Shown here: piece after piece, positions 1-7,469 of the stretch | Layout: each line of letters starts with the position of its first letter | How positions within the stretch are numbered: the first letter of the stretch is position 1 | Source: Prolixibacteraceae bacterium | Lineage (GTDB): Bacteria; Bacteroidota; Bacteroidia; Bacteroidales; Prolixibacteraceae | Reading direction: 5' to 3' | Assembly: GCA_017998095.1 (NCBI GenBank) | Contig: JAGODU010000123.1 | Location: 1-11,903, forward strand | DNA length: 11,903 nt | Made by a program: the position numbers and the translations under genes | The notes under the pieces: model-generated | What the model was told of the DNA's origin: nothing | The model's database searches: none | Seen by the model: the letters and a program-made list of their open reading frames with translations, nothing else

Positions 1-440
1 ACATCAAGGGGTTCAAATGCTCTGACAGCAGTTATTTTGAGAATATAGAAAAAGCTAATAAGCTTATAAAGTCTAATCTTTTCAGACCTCCATACGGCTT
101 GCTGAAAAATTCTCAGTTTAAAAAACTAAAGAATAAATATAAAATCATCATGTGGGATGTTATCAGTTGTGATTACGATTCTCACTTGACAGTTGAGAAT
201 TGTGTTTCTAATGTAATGGATTTTGTTCGTGACGGTTCGATAATTACATTTCACGATTCATATAAAGCAGAGAAAAACGTATTAGCTGCCTTGCCAAAAG
301 TCATTGAATTATTAAAAGCTCAGGGCTACTCTTTTAAAAGAATAGAATTTGATAAAACACGCCCTCTGTATACTGCAAACTGGATTAAGAATCTCCTAAG
401 GATGAGGGAATCATTAAATAAACGCCGTCACAGGGCATAA
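1..440 (+). CDS. Polysaccharide deacetylase, NodB homology domain (5' end missing)
   Basis: Only the last 145 residues are visible; the frame is open from the first complete codon at position 3 and the start lies before the window. Visible residues 28-32 read RPPYG, the third NodB motif (carbohydrate esterase family 4). A WDV...DYD segment follows, and TFHDS at visible residues 82-86 matches the last conserved motif with its His. The metal-binding motifs TFDDGP and HxxxH lie upstream. The window begins within a codon ending in AC just before IKGF, which fits the last His of an HxxxHxxG motif, but this is inference. Family members remove N- or O-acetyl groups from glycans such as peptidoglycan or exopolysaccharide; the substrate here is unknown. 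The basic C-terminal tail (RHRA) ends 12 nt before purD, so the two are probably cotranscribed. The TTG at 99 is internal, not a start. Confidence 0.88.
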   Translation, partial: IKGFKCSDSSYFENIEKANKLIKSNLFRPPYGLLKNSQFKKLKNKYKIIMWDVISCDYDSHLTVENCVSNVMDFVRDGSIITFHDSYKAEKNVLAALPKVIELLKAQGYSFKRIEFDKTRPLYTANWIKNLLRMRESLNKRRHRA

Positions 441-452
441 CTATAACATTAT

Positions 453-1733
453 ATGAAAATTTTAATAATCGGATCGGGAGGAAGAGAACATGCTCTCGGA
501 TGGAAAATTAAACAAAGTCCTAAAGTTGAAAAACTGTTTTTTATGCCTGGTAATGCAGGCACTAAAGATCTGGGAGAAAACCTTTCTGTCAAATATTCCG
601 ATTTCAGAGCTTTCAAAGAAACTGTTTTAAACAACAATATTGATCTTATCGTTGTTGGCCCTGAAGTACCTCTTGTTGAAGGCTTACACGACAATATCCT
701 TGCTGATGAACATATGAAGAATATCCCTGTAGTAGGTCCTGTTAAAGCAGGTGCTATGCTTGAAGGAAGCAAGGACTTTGCCAAGGCTTTTATGATAAAA
801 AATAATATACCTACAGCCAGATATGAAACTTTTGAAGCAGGAGAGATAGAAAAGGCAAAGACTTTTATGAAAAGACTCAATCCTCCTTATGTCCTTAAGG
901 CCGATGGTCTTGCTGCCGGTAAAGGAGTTGTCATTCTTGATTCTTTTGATGAGGCAGTTACTGAACTGAATGAAATGCTTGGAGGAAAATTCGGGAGTGC
1001 AAGCCAAAAGGTAGTTATTGAACAGTTCCTTTCCGGTGTTGAGCTTTCCGTATTTGCAATTACTGATGGCAATGATTATAAAATTCTACCTGAAGCAAAA
1101 GATTACAAAAGAATAGGCGAAGGTGATACAGGTTTGAATACAGGAGGGATGGGTGCTGTTTCTCCAGTTCCGTTTGCAGATAAGAATTTTATGGCGAAGG
1201 TTGAAGAAAGTATTATAAAACCTACAATCAGCGGACTTAAAAAAGAAAACATCAATTATAAAGGATTCATATTCTTTGGCTTGATTAACTGTGACGGCGA
1301 TCCGTATGTCATTGAATACAATGTCCGAATGGGAGATCCTGAAACAGAAGCAGTCATGCTCAGGATAAAATCTGACTTTGTTGATTTGCTTGAAGGAGTT
1401 GCTTTTAATAATCTTAACGAAAAGACATTAGTCACTGATGAACGTTCGGCTGTAACAGTAATGATGGTTTCGGGCGGATATCCCGGAAATTATGAAAAGG
1501 GTAAAATAATTACTGGGGTTGAAGATATAGAAGAAAGTATTGTTTTCCATGCAGGTACTGAATTCATCAATGGTAATACAGTTACAGCCGGAGGAAGGGT
1601 TCTGTCTGTCAGTTCCTATGGAAAAACCTTTCCTGAAGCACTAGAACTTTCGTATAAAAGTGCATCTAAAATATGCTTTGAAGGAAGTTATTACAGAAAA
1701 GATCTGGGGAAGGACCTTTTACAGTTCATTTAA
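453..1733 (+). CDS. purD: Phosphoribosylamine--glycine ligase (GAR synthetase)
   Basis: This cytosolic enzyme joins 5-phosphoribosylamine and glycine using ATP, the second step of de novo purine synthesis. The 426-residue length matches monofunctional bacterial PurD. The N-terminal domain opens with [11 protein letters not shown] from residue 7 and contains GPEVPLVEG. The ATP-grasp region carries [12 protein letters not shown], then [11 protein letters not shown] at residues 149-159 (nucleotide-binding loop), [12 protein letters not shown], and the [15 protein letters not shown] loop. GDPETE at residues 294-299 supplies the Mg-ATP acidic residues. The C-terminal domain ends in LGKDLLQFI, so the gene looks intact. 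ATG at 453 is chosen because GSGGREHA follows at the usual distance. It sits 12 nt after a deacetylase gene and 12 nt before a membrane-protein gene, not in a pur operon. No PurR-like site or purine riboswitch is visible in the short upstream gap. Confidence 0.97.
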   Translation: MKILIIGSGGREHALGWKIKQSPKVEKLFFMPGNAGTKDLGENLSVKYSDFRAFKETVLNNNIDLIVVGPEVPLVEGLHDNILADEHMKNIPVVGPVKAGAMLEGSKDFAKAFMIKNNIPTARYETFEAGEIEKAKTFMKRLNPPYVLKADGLAAGKGVVILDSFDEAVTELNEMLGGKFGSASQKVVIEQFLSGVELSVFAITDGNDYKILPEAKDYKRIGEGDTGLNTGGMGAVSPVPFADKNFMAKVEESIIKPTISGLKKENINYKGFIFFGLINCDGDPYVIEYNVRMGDPETEAVMLRIKSDFVDLLEGVAFNNLNEKTLVTDERSAVTVMMVSGGYPGNYEKGKIITGVEDIEESIVFHAGTEFINGNTVTAGGRVLSVSSYGKTFPEALELSYKSASKICFEGSYYRKDLGKDLLQFI

Positions 1734-1745
1734 TCAGACATTAAA

Positions 1746-2741
1746 ATGCTTCGAATATTCAGGGCAAACAGTGTTTACAACTTTATTCTGCTTCCGATTA
1801 TCGGGGCTTTATTGCTGATTAAATCATATCTTGACACGAAAGGAATGTTTGCAGGTGATTATTCTTTTATCACTCCTGCGTTTCCTGAAATTGATTTATC
1901 TGCTGTAAGATATGAAACATTAATAGCATTAAGCTTTCTCTCAGTTATATTTATCTGCTTTCAACTTCTGATAACCAATGCCAGGTTTGCCTTTATTAAA
2001 GAAAGGACATTCCTCCCTTCATATCTTTTTCTTTTCATCATTTATACAATACCTGAGCTTCATTTTTTCAATCCTGTCCTTATTTCAGGTATCTTTTGTC
2101 TATTAGCCATAAACTCAATTTTCGACTCCTTTGAAAAGAATAAAGCCATTATGAATGCTTTTAATGCCGGGTTCCTTACCGGAATAGCAGGTTTATTTTA
2201 TTTAAGTTCCAATTTATTAGTATTTCTTATACCTATTAGTCTGTTTAACCTTAGAGGAAAAGTTACCTGGAGAGAAGTTGCAACTCCATTCATCGGACTT
2301 ATTCTGCCTTGGCTTTTTGTATTTACCTTTTATTTTGTCTCAAACAATACAAGTATATTTACCGATAATATTATAAACTACATTAAGTTTAAAAATGAAT
2401 CTCTGATTGGTGATTATACTTTGATAGGATACCTTGGATTAATAGGATTAATCACACTGATATCCAGCATATTCGTATTAAAACAGTATGATGAGGAAAA
2501 AATCAGGGTAAGGCGGTACTTTAAAATTTTATTCTTCTTCTTCTTTTCTTCATTAATTTTCCTTATTTTTCCTTTTGTTTCGTATGAATTAATAGTGTTA
2601 GCAGCATTGCCGATATCATTTTTCATAACAAGCTATCTTTCATTTATGCACCGGAGATTTTGGTCTGAATTTTTTTTCATACTTATTTTCGTATTATCTT
2701 TTGCATTACAATTTGTATTTGAATGGATGAGGGCAGGGTGA
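1746..2741 (+). CDS. Polytopic inner-membrane protein, DUF6427-like
   Basis: The product is a 331-residue, strongly hydrophobic protein with about ten predicted membrane segments, starting near residues 10-25 and ending with a helix just before the C-terminal WMRAG. It has no signal peptide and no recognisable catalytic motif. The opening MLRIFRANSVYNFILLP, the length and the position directly after purD resemble the Bacteroidota family DUF6427 as I recall it; I could not run a profile search. Function is unknown. The number of helices and the lack of charged loops would fit a transporter or a membrane-bound glycan-modifying enzyme, but nothing in the sequence decides this. The gene starts 12 nt after purD and its 3' end overlaps the start of the carbamoyltransferase gene, so the products are probably made together. 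A TTC-rich stretch at about 2532-2551 encodes a Phe run within a membrane segment. Confidence 0.75.
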   Translation: MLRIFRANSVYNFILLPIIGALLLIKSYLDTKGMFAGDYSFITPAFPEIDLSAVRYETLIALSFLSVIFICFQLLITNARFAFIKERTFLPSYLFLFIIYTIPELHFFNPVLISGIFCLLAINSIFDSFEKNKAIMNAFNAGFLTGIAGLFYLSSNLLVFLIPISLFNLRGKVTWREVATPFIGLILPWLFVFTFYFVSNNTSIFTDNIINYIKFKNESLIGDYTLIGYLGLIGLITLISSIFVLKQYDEEKIRVRRYFKILFFFFFSSLIFLIFPFVSYELIVLAALPISFFITSYLSFMHRRFWSEFFFILIFVLSFALQFVFEWMRAG

Positions 2742-4369
2742 CTTTAGGGGTTTATGGAATTCAAGACAGAATGGATACACAGTATCCTCAGTATGTACAT
2801 GACCATAATATTACTATAGCCGACAAAGGCAAAATAACAAATTTCCTGCAGCTTGAAAGAATTACCCGTATTAAGAGGGACAACAAATTATATATACATC
2901 TTCCCCAAATAATCAAAGATTCTAATAATGTTAAAACCGATTTCGATGTTGTATTTGTTGACAATATCGTAGGACGTTCTTTTATCAGTTCTAACGGACA
3001 GGTAAGGTTTGAATCACCTTTAAACTTTAAACTTACCAAAGAACATGAAAAGGGCAAATTATGGTGGTTTGACAGAGAACTTGATGGTTATATTCTAAAC
3101 CATGAATTAGCACATGTATTTTCATGTCTTCCATTTTATGGCGAGTTTGAAGAAAATAGTTTACTGGTTCACTTTGACGGAGGAGCAAGCCTTTCAAACT
3201 TTTCTGCATGGATGTACCGCATGGGAAAGATAATTCCGGTTGAACATCACTGGGAATTAAAACATTTCACTTCTCTATATAATGCAAATGCTCTAACTTT
3301 TGGAATAATAGGAGCAGGGATTGAAGATCAGAACAGTGTACCGGGCAAGCTTATGGGATACGCTGCACTTGGTAATTACAATGAAGAAATTGATTTCTGG
3401 TTGCGTCAGAATAACTGGTTTGAAAATATATGGGGTAAGAAATCTTTATTCTTTGAAAAGGCAAAGTCTGATTTTAATATCGACCTTAAATCGTTCGATC
3501 AAAGAAACACATTTTTACAGGATATTGCTGCAACAATCCAGGAACTTTTCATGAGGGAAGCACTTCTTAAACTTGATGATCTTAATACACTTACCGGATG
3601 TAAGAACTTATATTATACCGGAGGCTGTGCATTGAATATACACACCAATTCATCCATCGTCGATAGTTCCATTTTTGATAAAGTTTTCATACCCCCTTGT
3701 ACAGAAGACTCAGGGCTTTCTCTTGGAGCAGCTGCTTATTTAGAGTGGAAAAAAGGTAATATGATTAAAAAATGCAGCCCATTCCTTAACAACTGGAACA
3801 TTGAAGATTATATTACTGATTATACAGCTGAAGATATACAAACAGTAGCCCAGAAAATTGCTGAAGGAAATGTAATTGCAGTTTGCAATGGTTATGGAGA
3901 AGCAGGCCCACGCTCCCTGGGTAACAGGTGCATTCTGGCATTGCCTACTAAAGCATTAGCTAACAAAGTTAGTATTGAACACAAGCTAAGAGAGTGGTAT
4001 CGTCCTGTTGCCCCAATAATGCTCGAAAAGAATGTTAAGTACTATACAAAAACCAATAATATTAACCATCTTACCAGATACATGCTGCTTGACATTAAAA
4101 TTCCGGATGACAAACAAGCAGAGATTCCAGGTGTCATACATTCAAACGGCACAGCAAGAATACAAACAATATTTTCAAGAGAAGAAAACCCATATATGTA
4201 TGATCTCCTTTCTGTTCTGGATGAAAACTATAACGTAAAAGCACTTATAAATACATCATTCAACTCTAAAGGAGAACCTATAGTCCACACTAAAGATGAT
4301 GCTATGTCTTCAGCAAAAAAAATGGGGATTGAAAACGTTGTGATAAACGGTATTTTAAATTTCATATAG
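2723..4369 (+). CDS. Carbamoyltransferase, NodU/CmcH/TobZ-type
   Basis: This 548-residue protein has the two-domain plan of carbamoyl-phosphate-dependent O- or N-carbamoyltransferases. The Kae1-like N-terminal domain shows an HD at residues 26-27, ERITRIK at 45-51, metal-binding HELAH with His127 and His131, FDGG with Asp152, TGGCALN at 299-305, and EDSGLSLGAA with Asp329. The YrdC-like C-terminal domain shows YGEAGPRSLGNR at 391-402, WYRPVAPIML, TARIQ and NTSFNSKGEPIV. All key motifs are present, so it should be active, transferring carbamoyl from carbamoyl phosphate through a carbamoyl-adenylate. The acceptor is unknown; relatives act on Nod factors, antibiotics and surface sugars. ATG at 2723 overlaps the previous gene by 19 nt. 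GTG at 2738 would give a 4-nt GTGA overlap and begin at TLGVYG, closer to the usual family N-terminus, so it is a real alternative. Either start implies translational coupling to the membrane protein. Confidence 0.93.
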   Translation: MDEGRVTLGVYGIQDRMDTQYPQYVHDHNITIADKGKITNFLQLERITRIKRDNKLYIHLPQIIKDSNNVKTDFDVVFVDNIVGRSFISSNGQVRFESPLNFKLTKEHEKGKLWWFDRELDGYILNHELAHVFSCLPFYGEFEENSLLVHFDGGASLSNFSAWMYRMGKIIPVEHHWELKHFTSLYNANALTFGIIGAGIEDQNSVPGKLMGYAALGNYNEEIDFWLRQNNWFENIWGKKSLFFEKAKSDFNIDLKSFDQRNTFLQDIAATIQELFMREALLKLDDLNTLTGCKNLYYTGGCALNIHTNSSIVDSSIFDKVFIPPCTEDSGLSLGAAAYLEWKKGNMIKKCSPFLNNWNIEDYITDYTAEDIQTVAQKIAEGNVIAVCNGYGEAGPRSLGNRCILALPTKALANKVSIEHKLREWYRPVAPIMLEKNVKYYTKTNNINHLTRYMLLDIKIPDDKQAEIPGVIHSNGTARIQTIFSREENPYMYDLLSVLDENYNVKALINTSFNSKGEPIVHTKDDAMSSAKKMGIENVVINGILNFI

Positions 4370-4456
4370 TCCAATTTGGATTTTAAAAAATCTTTCCTAA
4401 TTTTAAATAGGGGATTAAGTTTTTGATTATCATTAACTTTTATTTGATTAAGTATC

Positions 4457-5413
4457 TTGAGGAGAAGGGCTACAGGGATAGACAAGAGTTGCACAGTATG
4501 CTATATCAAGGCAATATCATTGTTTGTAATTACATTCAATCTGGCGACTTTATTGTTTTGTGTATATGTTTTAAATTACAAACCCGGTTTTATTTACTTT
4601 TCTATAGCTTCGATCTTAGGATTAACAGGAGGCTTTCTTGTAGCCAAATATGTAAACCTTACCAAAAGAATTTCAAAGGAACTTGAAGAGGATAAACATA
4701 AACTAAACAGTATCCATAATTATATTGGCAATGTTGTGCATGATCTCAGATCTCCCGTTGCATCAATAAATATGATTGCGGAATTTCTGGAAGAAGATCT
4801 TCCCAACTTATCTAAGCAACAAGTTGAACTGGTTTCTTCAATTAAAAAGAGCTCATCTGCTATGCTTGACCGAATATGCTGTATTCTTGATAATACTAAA
4901 CTTGAAAAAGGATTAAACCTTGAAAACCTTACTGAAGGCAATATATATGGTATTATTTGCCAGGTAATTCAAAAACATACAATCCTGGCAATTGACAAGA
5001 ATATTATCATTGAAAATAAAGTTCCGGACAACATACCTCATACATATTATGACCCTGAAGCTCTTGACAGTGTTCTTTCTAACCTGATTAGCAATGCTAT
5101 AAAATATTCAATGCCCGGCACGAAAATAAGGGTATATCATGAACTAAAAAAAGGATTTTTAGAAATCAATATAAAGGATGAAGGACTGGGAATGACCGCC
5201 GACGACCTTACAAAAGTATTTGGAGAATTTGTAAAGTTAAGTGCACGTCCAACTGCAGGAGAAGGTTCTTCGGGATTAGGATTATCGATGGTAAAAAAAC
5301 TTGTTGAGCAAATGGGAGGAACAGTATCTGCTGCATCTGAAGGCAAAAATAAAGGATCAACCTTTACATTTACTCTAAAGAAAATAGCAATTGTCAAAAC
5401 GATGACTGCTTAA
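4457..5413 (+). CDS. Membrane sensor histidine kinase without a sensor domain
   Basis: The 318-residue protein has two N-terminal membrane segments (about residues 18-41 and 47-63) joined by a very short loop. A short coiled linker follows, then a HisKA domain with phosphoacceptor His95 in VVHDLRSP. A complete HATPase_c domain follows: N box NLISNAIKY at 209-217, G1 box DEGLGM at 241-246, an F-box-like VFGEF, and G2 box GSSGLGLSM at 270-278. There is no PAS, HAMP or periplasmic domain, so the signal must come through the membrane helices or a partner. No response regulator is adjacent, so it is an orphan kinase in this window. The frame contains no ATG before the helices. It is open only from 4448, so TTG at 4457 is the best start, with TTG at 4520 a poor second. 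It follows the carbamoyltransferase by 87 nt with no clear terminator between them. Confidence 0.88.
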   Translation: MRRRATGIDKSCTVCYIKAISLFVITFNLATLLFCVYVLNYKPGFIYFSIASILGLTGGFLVAKYVNLTKRISKELEEDKHKLNSIHNYIGNVVHDLRSPVASINMIAEFLEEDLPNLSKQQVELVSSIKKSSSAMLDRICCILDNTKLEKGLNLENLTEGNIYGIICQVIQKHTILAIDKNIIIENKVPDNIPHTYYDPEALDSVLSNLISNAIKYSMPGTKIRVYHELKKGFLEINIKDEGLGMTADDLTKVFGEFVKLSARPTAGEGSSGLGLSMVKKLVEQMGGTVSAASEGKNKGSTFTFTLKKIAIVKTMTA

Positions 5414-5421
5414 TATAAAAT

Positions 5422-5459
5422 AAAAAAACCTGCTGAATAGATTTACAGCAGGTTTTTTT
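5422..5459. terminator. Bidirectional intrinsic terminator
   Basis: A perfect 14-bp inverted repeat consists of seven A, then CCTGCTG, a 10-nt loop (5436-5445), CAGCAGG, then seven T. Because the arms end in an A run and a T run, RNA from either strand forms a GC-rich stem followed by a U tract. It lies 8 nt after the kinase stop codon and 19 nt from the end of the convergent beta-helix gene, so it probably ends both transcripts. Confidence 0.93.
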
Positions 5460-5478
5460 ATTTTAATTCATTTCAATC

Positions 5479-7320
5479 TTACTTAACAGGAAATGCACCA
5501 ATATATGGTTTGGTCTTTTTTGTATGTCCCAGCATAGCTGCTACCTTTGCTGGCAATAAAGCAGCTTTATCAATATTCTTTATCAACCCTACCTGACTTA
5601 TACCACTCAAGTAACTTCCATTGATAATTGATCCTTTACCTGAAATATTGGTGCTGTTTTTATTATATTCAGGATAATATTTCTGAAGATCAGATAATTC
5701 TTTAACTTCCAACTGACAGTTATCTCCAGTCACCGGACTCCAATACATCAAAGGAGCAGTAAAAGTTGCCTGCGAGAAGATATTATTGTTAAACTCTTTA
5801 ATTGGAGAATCTTTAAGGTTGCCGCACATGAAATCAGGCTGCCATACAATCATTAGTGGCCGGTTGTAATTTCCGTCACCTGCCAGCAAATTATTTACAA
5901 ATATGTGCCCTACCCTTTTGTCAACATCAGGACCAGTAGCCGGATGCCAGCCGAAATGATCACCCTGGGCACTTCTCTGGTCTCTGCCGATACATGCAAT
6001 GCTATTAATAAAAGTATTCTGATAAATATGAGCATCACAGCTGTTTAATATCATTAATCCGTGATCGCAATTTCTGAAAACATTACCTGCACATGTTACC
6101 CCTTTTGAAATCTCAAAGAAGAAACCATTCTGGCTTGGCCACATCGACTTAGTAGGTGCCTTCTCATTAATATATCCGACATTCTCAACAAGATTATTTA
6201 TAAAAACACCATCGACATTACCAACATCATACCAAACACCATTTGAGTTTGGTAAATCTACAATATGATTGTCATTAAATACAACTCTGTGAGTTTGATT
6301 GAAAATCTTCACTGCAGCCGGGAAATAGCCGTCAATGTTTTCTATATTGTTTCTTGTGAACACACACTTTTCAACCAAAACATCACTGGAGCTGAAAATA
6401 AAAATACCTTCAGTGCTGGTATCGCTTATTTTACAATTACGTATAACCATTTTATCACCTCTGAGATATCCTGCAACCCTTGAACAGAAAGAAATCTCAC
6501 AGTTTTCAATTACTGTTCCAACAACATCCTTACCAAAAGTTGATTCATCAGCTATCCCTTCAGGTTCATAACCTTCTATTTCCAATGCTCTATATGCATA
6601 TTGAGTGAATTTAATCCCCTTTATAACAGGACCTATACCATCTGACTTCTTTCCGTTACAATCTTTAATAGTTCTGATTATAGCACTATTAAAAGCAGTT
6701 ATCTCAACACATTTATCAGTTGGATCCTGCCCAATGTATACGGTCTTGCTATCGTAATCGATATAGAAAGAATTCTCATCTACTTCTCCTTCATAACCGG
6801 CTGACTGCAAAAACTTGCCGTCAATAAAAATCATATCATCGTTGAAACGAAACAAAGGAGTTGACTTGCCACTCCTGTCACGACCCCACCAATCAGCAGG
6901 CTTATTAGGGAAGAGATTGTCCCATGTTATTTTCCAAAGCCCATTTTTAAGGTCCTTCCAGCTTTCGGCAACATAAGTCCCTTTTAAAACAGGATGCTCA
7001 TCAGCGTATGCCTGAATAGTAATTCCCTGATTAAAAATCAGATTTCCTGTACGGTATGTACCTCCACGTAGAATTATTGCATCTCCTGTAACGGCTTTTT
7101 TTACAGCTTCCTCAATTGTTGTCGGATCATCGATGGTATTACCCTGACTATTAGCAACTCCATCGGGAGCAACATAATAAACATGCACTGCATTCTTGGG
7201 AACTTCATAAACCTTTGATACCTGTCCGTACGGACCCCCTGAAGGTTGTGCATTACAAAACACAGAAACAGTTAAAGCTAAGAAGCTAAGAAGTAATTTC
7301 GACTTAGTTAGATTAATCAT
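5479..7320 (-). CDS. Secreted right-handed parallel beta-helix protein
   Basis: The 613-residue product begins with a signal peptide (basic start, hydrophobic residues 9-21) and a likely signal peptidase I site after Ala24 (CNA|Q). After about residue 45 comes the start typical of exported beta-helix proteins: VYYVAPDG, a DDPTTIEEAV segment and DAIILRGGTYR. Residues about 230-500 contain successive short turns with N-rich ladders (GVFINNLVEN, CAGNVFRNCDHG, HIYQNTFINS, HIFVNNLLAGDG), the pattern of PbH1 repeats. The C-terminus ends PYIGAFPVK, a common close for this group, and no type IX secretion domain is visible. Relatives include polysaccharide lyases and other glycan-active or glycan-binding proteins, but I cannot assign a lyase family or catalytic residues. 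It is a single-gene unit, divergent from the lipoprotein gene and convergent with the kinase. No SusC/SusD pair is present, so a polysaccharide-utilisation locus is not supported here. Confidence 0.87.
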   Translation of the reverse strand: MINLTKSKLLLSFLALTVSVFCNAQPSGGPYGQVSKVYEVPKNAVHVYYVAPDGVANSQGNTIDDPTTIEEAVKKAVTGDAIILRGGTYRTGNLIFNQGITIQAYADEHPVLKGTYVAESWKDLKNGLWKITWDNLFPNKPADWWGRDRSGKSTPLFRFNDDMIFIDGKFLQSAGYEGEVDENSFYIDYDSKTVYIGQDPTDKCVEITAFNSAIIRTIKDCNGKKSDGIGPVIKGIKFTQYAYRALEIEGYEPEGIADESTFGKDVVGTVIENCEISFCSRVAGYLRGDKMVIRNCKISDTSTEGIFIFSSSDVLVEKCVFTRNNIENIDGYFPAAVKIFNQTHRVVFNDNHIVDLPNSNGVWYDVGNVDGVFINNLVENVGYINEKAPTKSMWPSQNGFFFEISKGVTCAGNVFRNCDHGLMILNSCDAHIYQNTFINSIACIGRDQRSAQGDHFGWHPATGPDVDKRVGHIFVNNLLAGDGNYNRPLMIVWQPDFMCGNLKDSPIKEFNNNIFSQATFTAPLMYWSPVTGDNCQLEVKELSDLQKYYPEYNKNSTNISGKGSIINGSYLSGISQVGLIKNIDKAALLPAKVAAMLGHTKKTKPYIGAFPVK

Positions 7321-7469
7321 GGCATGTTATTTTAATTATTAATAAAACTGACACAAGTTACAAAGTATTATGATATCTATAATAGTGTGTCTGATTTTTT
7401 GTAAAAAAAGAGTGCAATATGAAGCAACTAAAATGGTGATAATTGTATCTATTAAAATAAAATCAAATC

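Noticed and set aside
449..880. Open frame of 143 codons on the minus strand opposite purD
   Set aside because: It lies inside the strongly conserved purD coding region and its translation shows no domain; it is a frame shadow.
2528..2556. TTC-rich tract as a possible phase-variable repeat
   Set aside because: The repeat unit is three bases and in frame, so length changes would not shift the frame; it simply encodes Phe and Ser in a membrane helix.
4370..4415. Hairpins after the carbamoyltransferase gene as a terminator
   Set aside because: The visible palindromes are AT-rich with stems of 4-6 bp or loops of 1-2 nt and lack a GC-rich stem plus T run.
4422..4446. Promoter for the histidine kinase (TTTG at 4422-4425, TTTATTTG at 4439-4446)
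   Set aside because: The -7 box has one mismatch and the spacing of 13 bp is well short of the usual 19-21 bp.
7419..7439. Six-codon upstream reading frame before the lipoprotein gene
   Set aside because: A frame this short in AT-rich DNA is expected by chance, and nothing such as a leader motif or attenuator hairpin supports it.
7321..7469. Bacteroidota-type promoters (TTTG and TAnnTTTG) in the divergent intergenic region
   Set aside because: The closest minus-strand match (around 7361-7370, TAATACTTTG) has the wrong spacing inside the -7 box and no -33 box at the right distance; no good plus-strand match was found.
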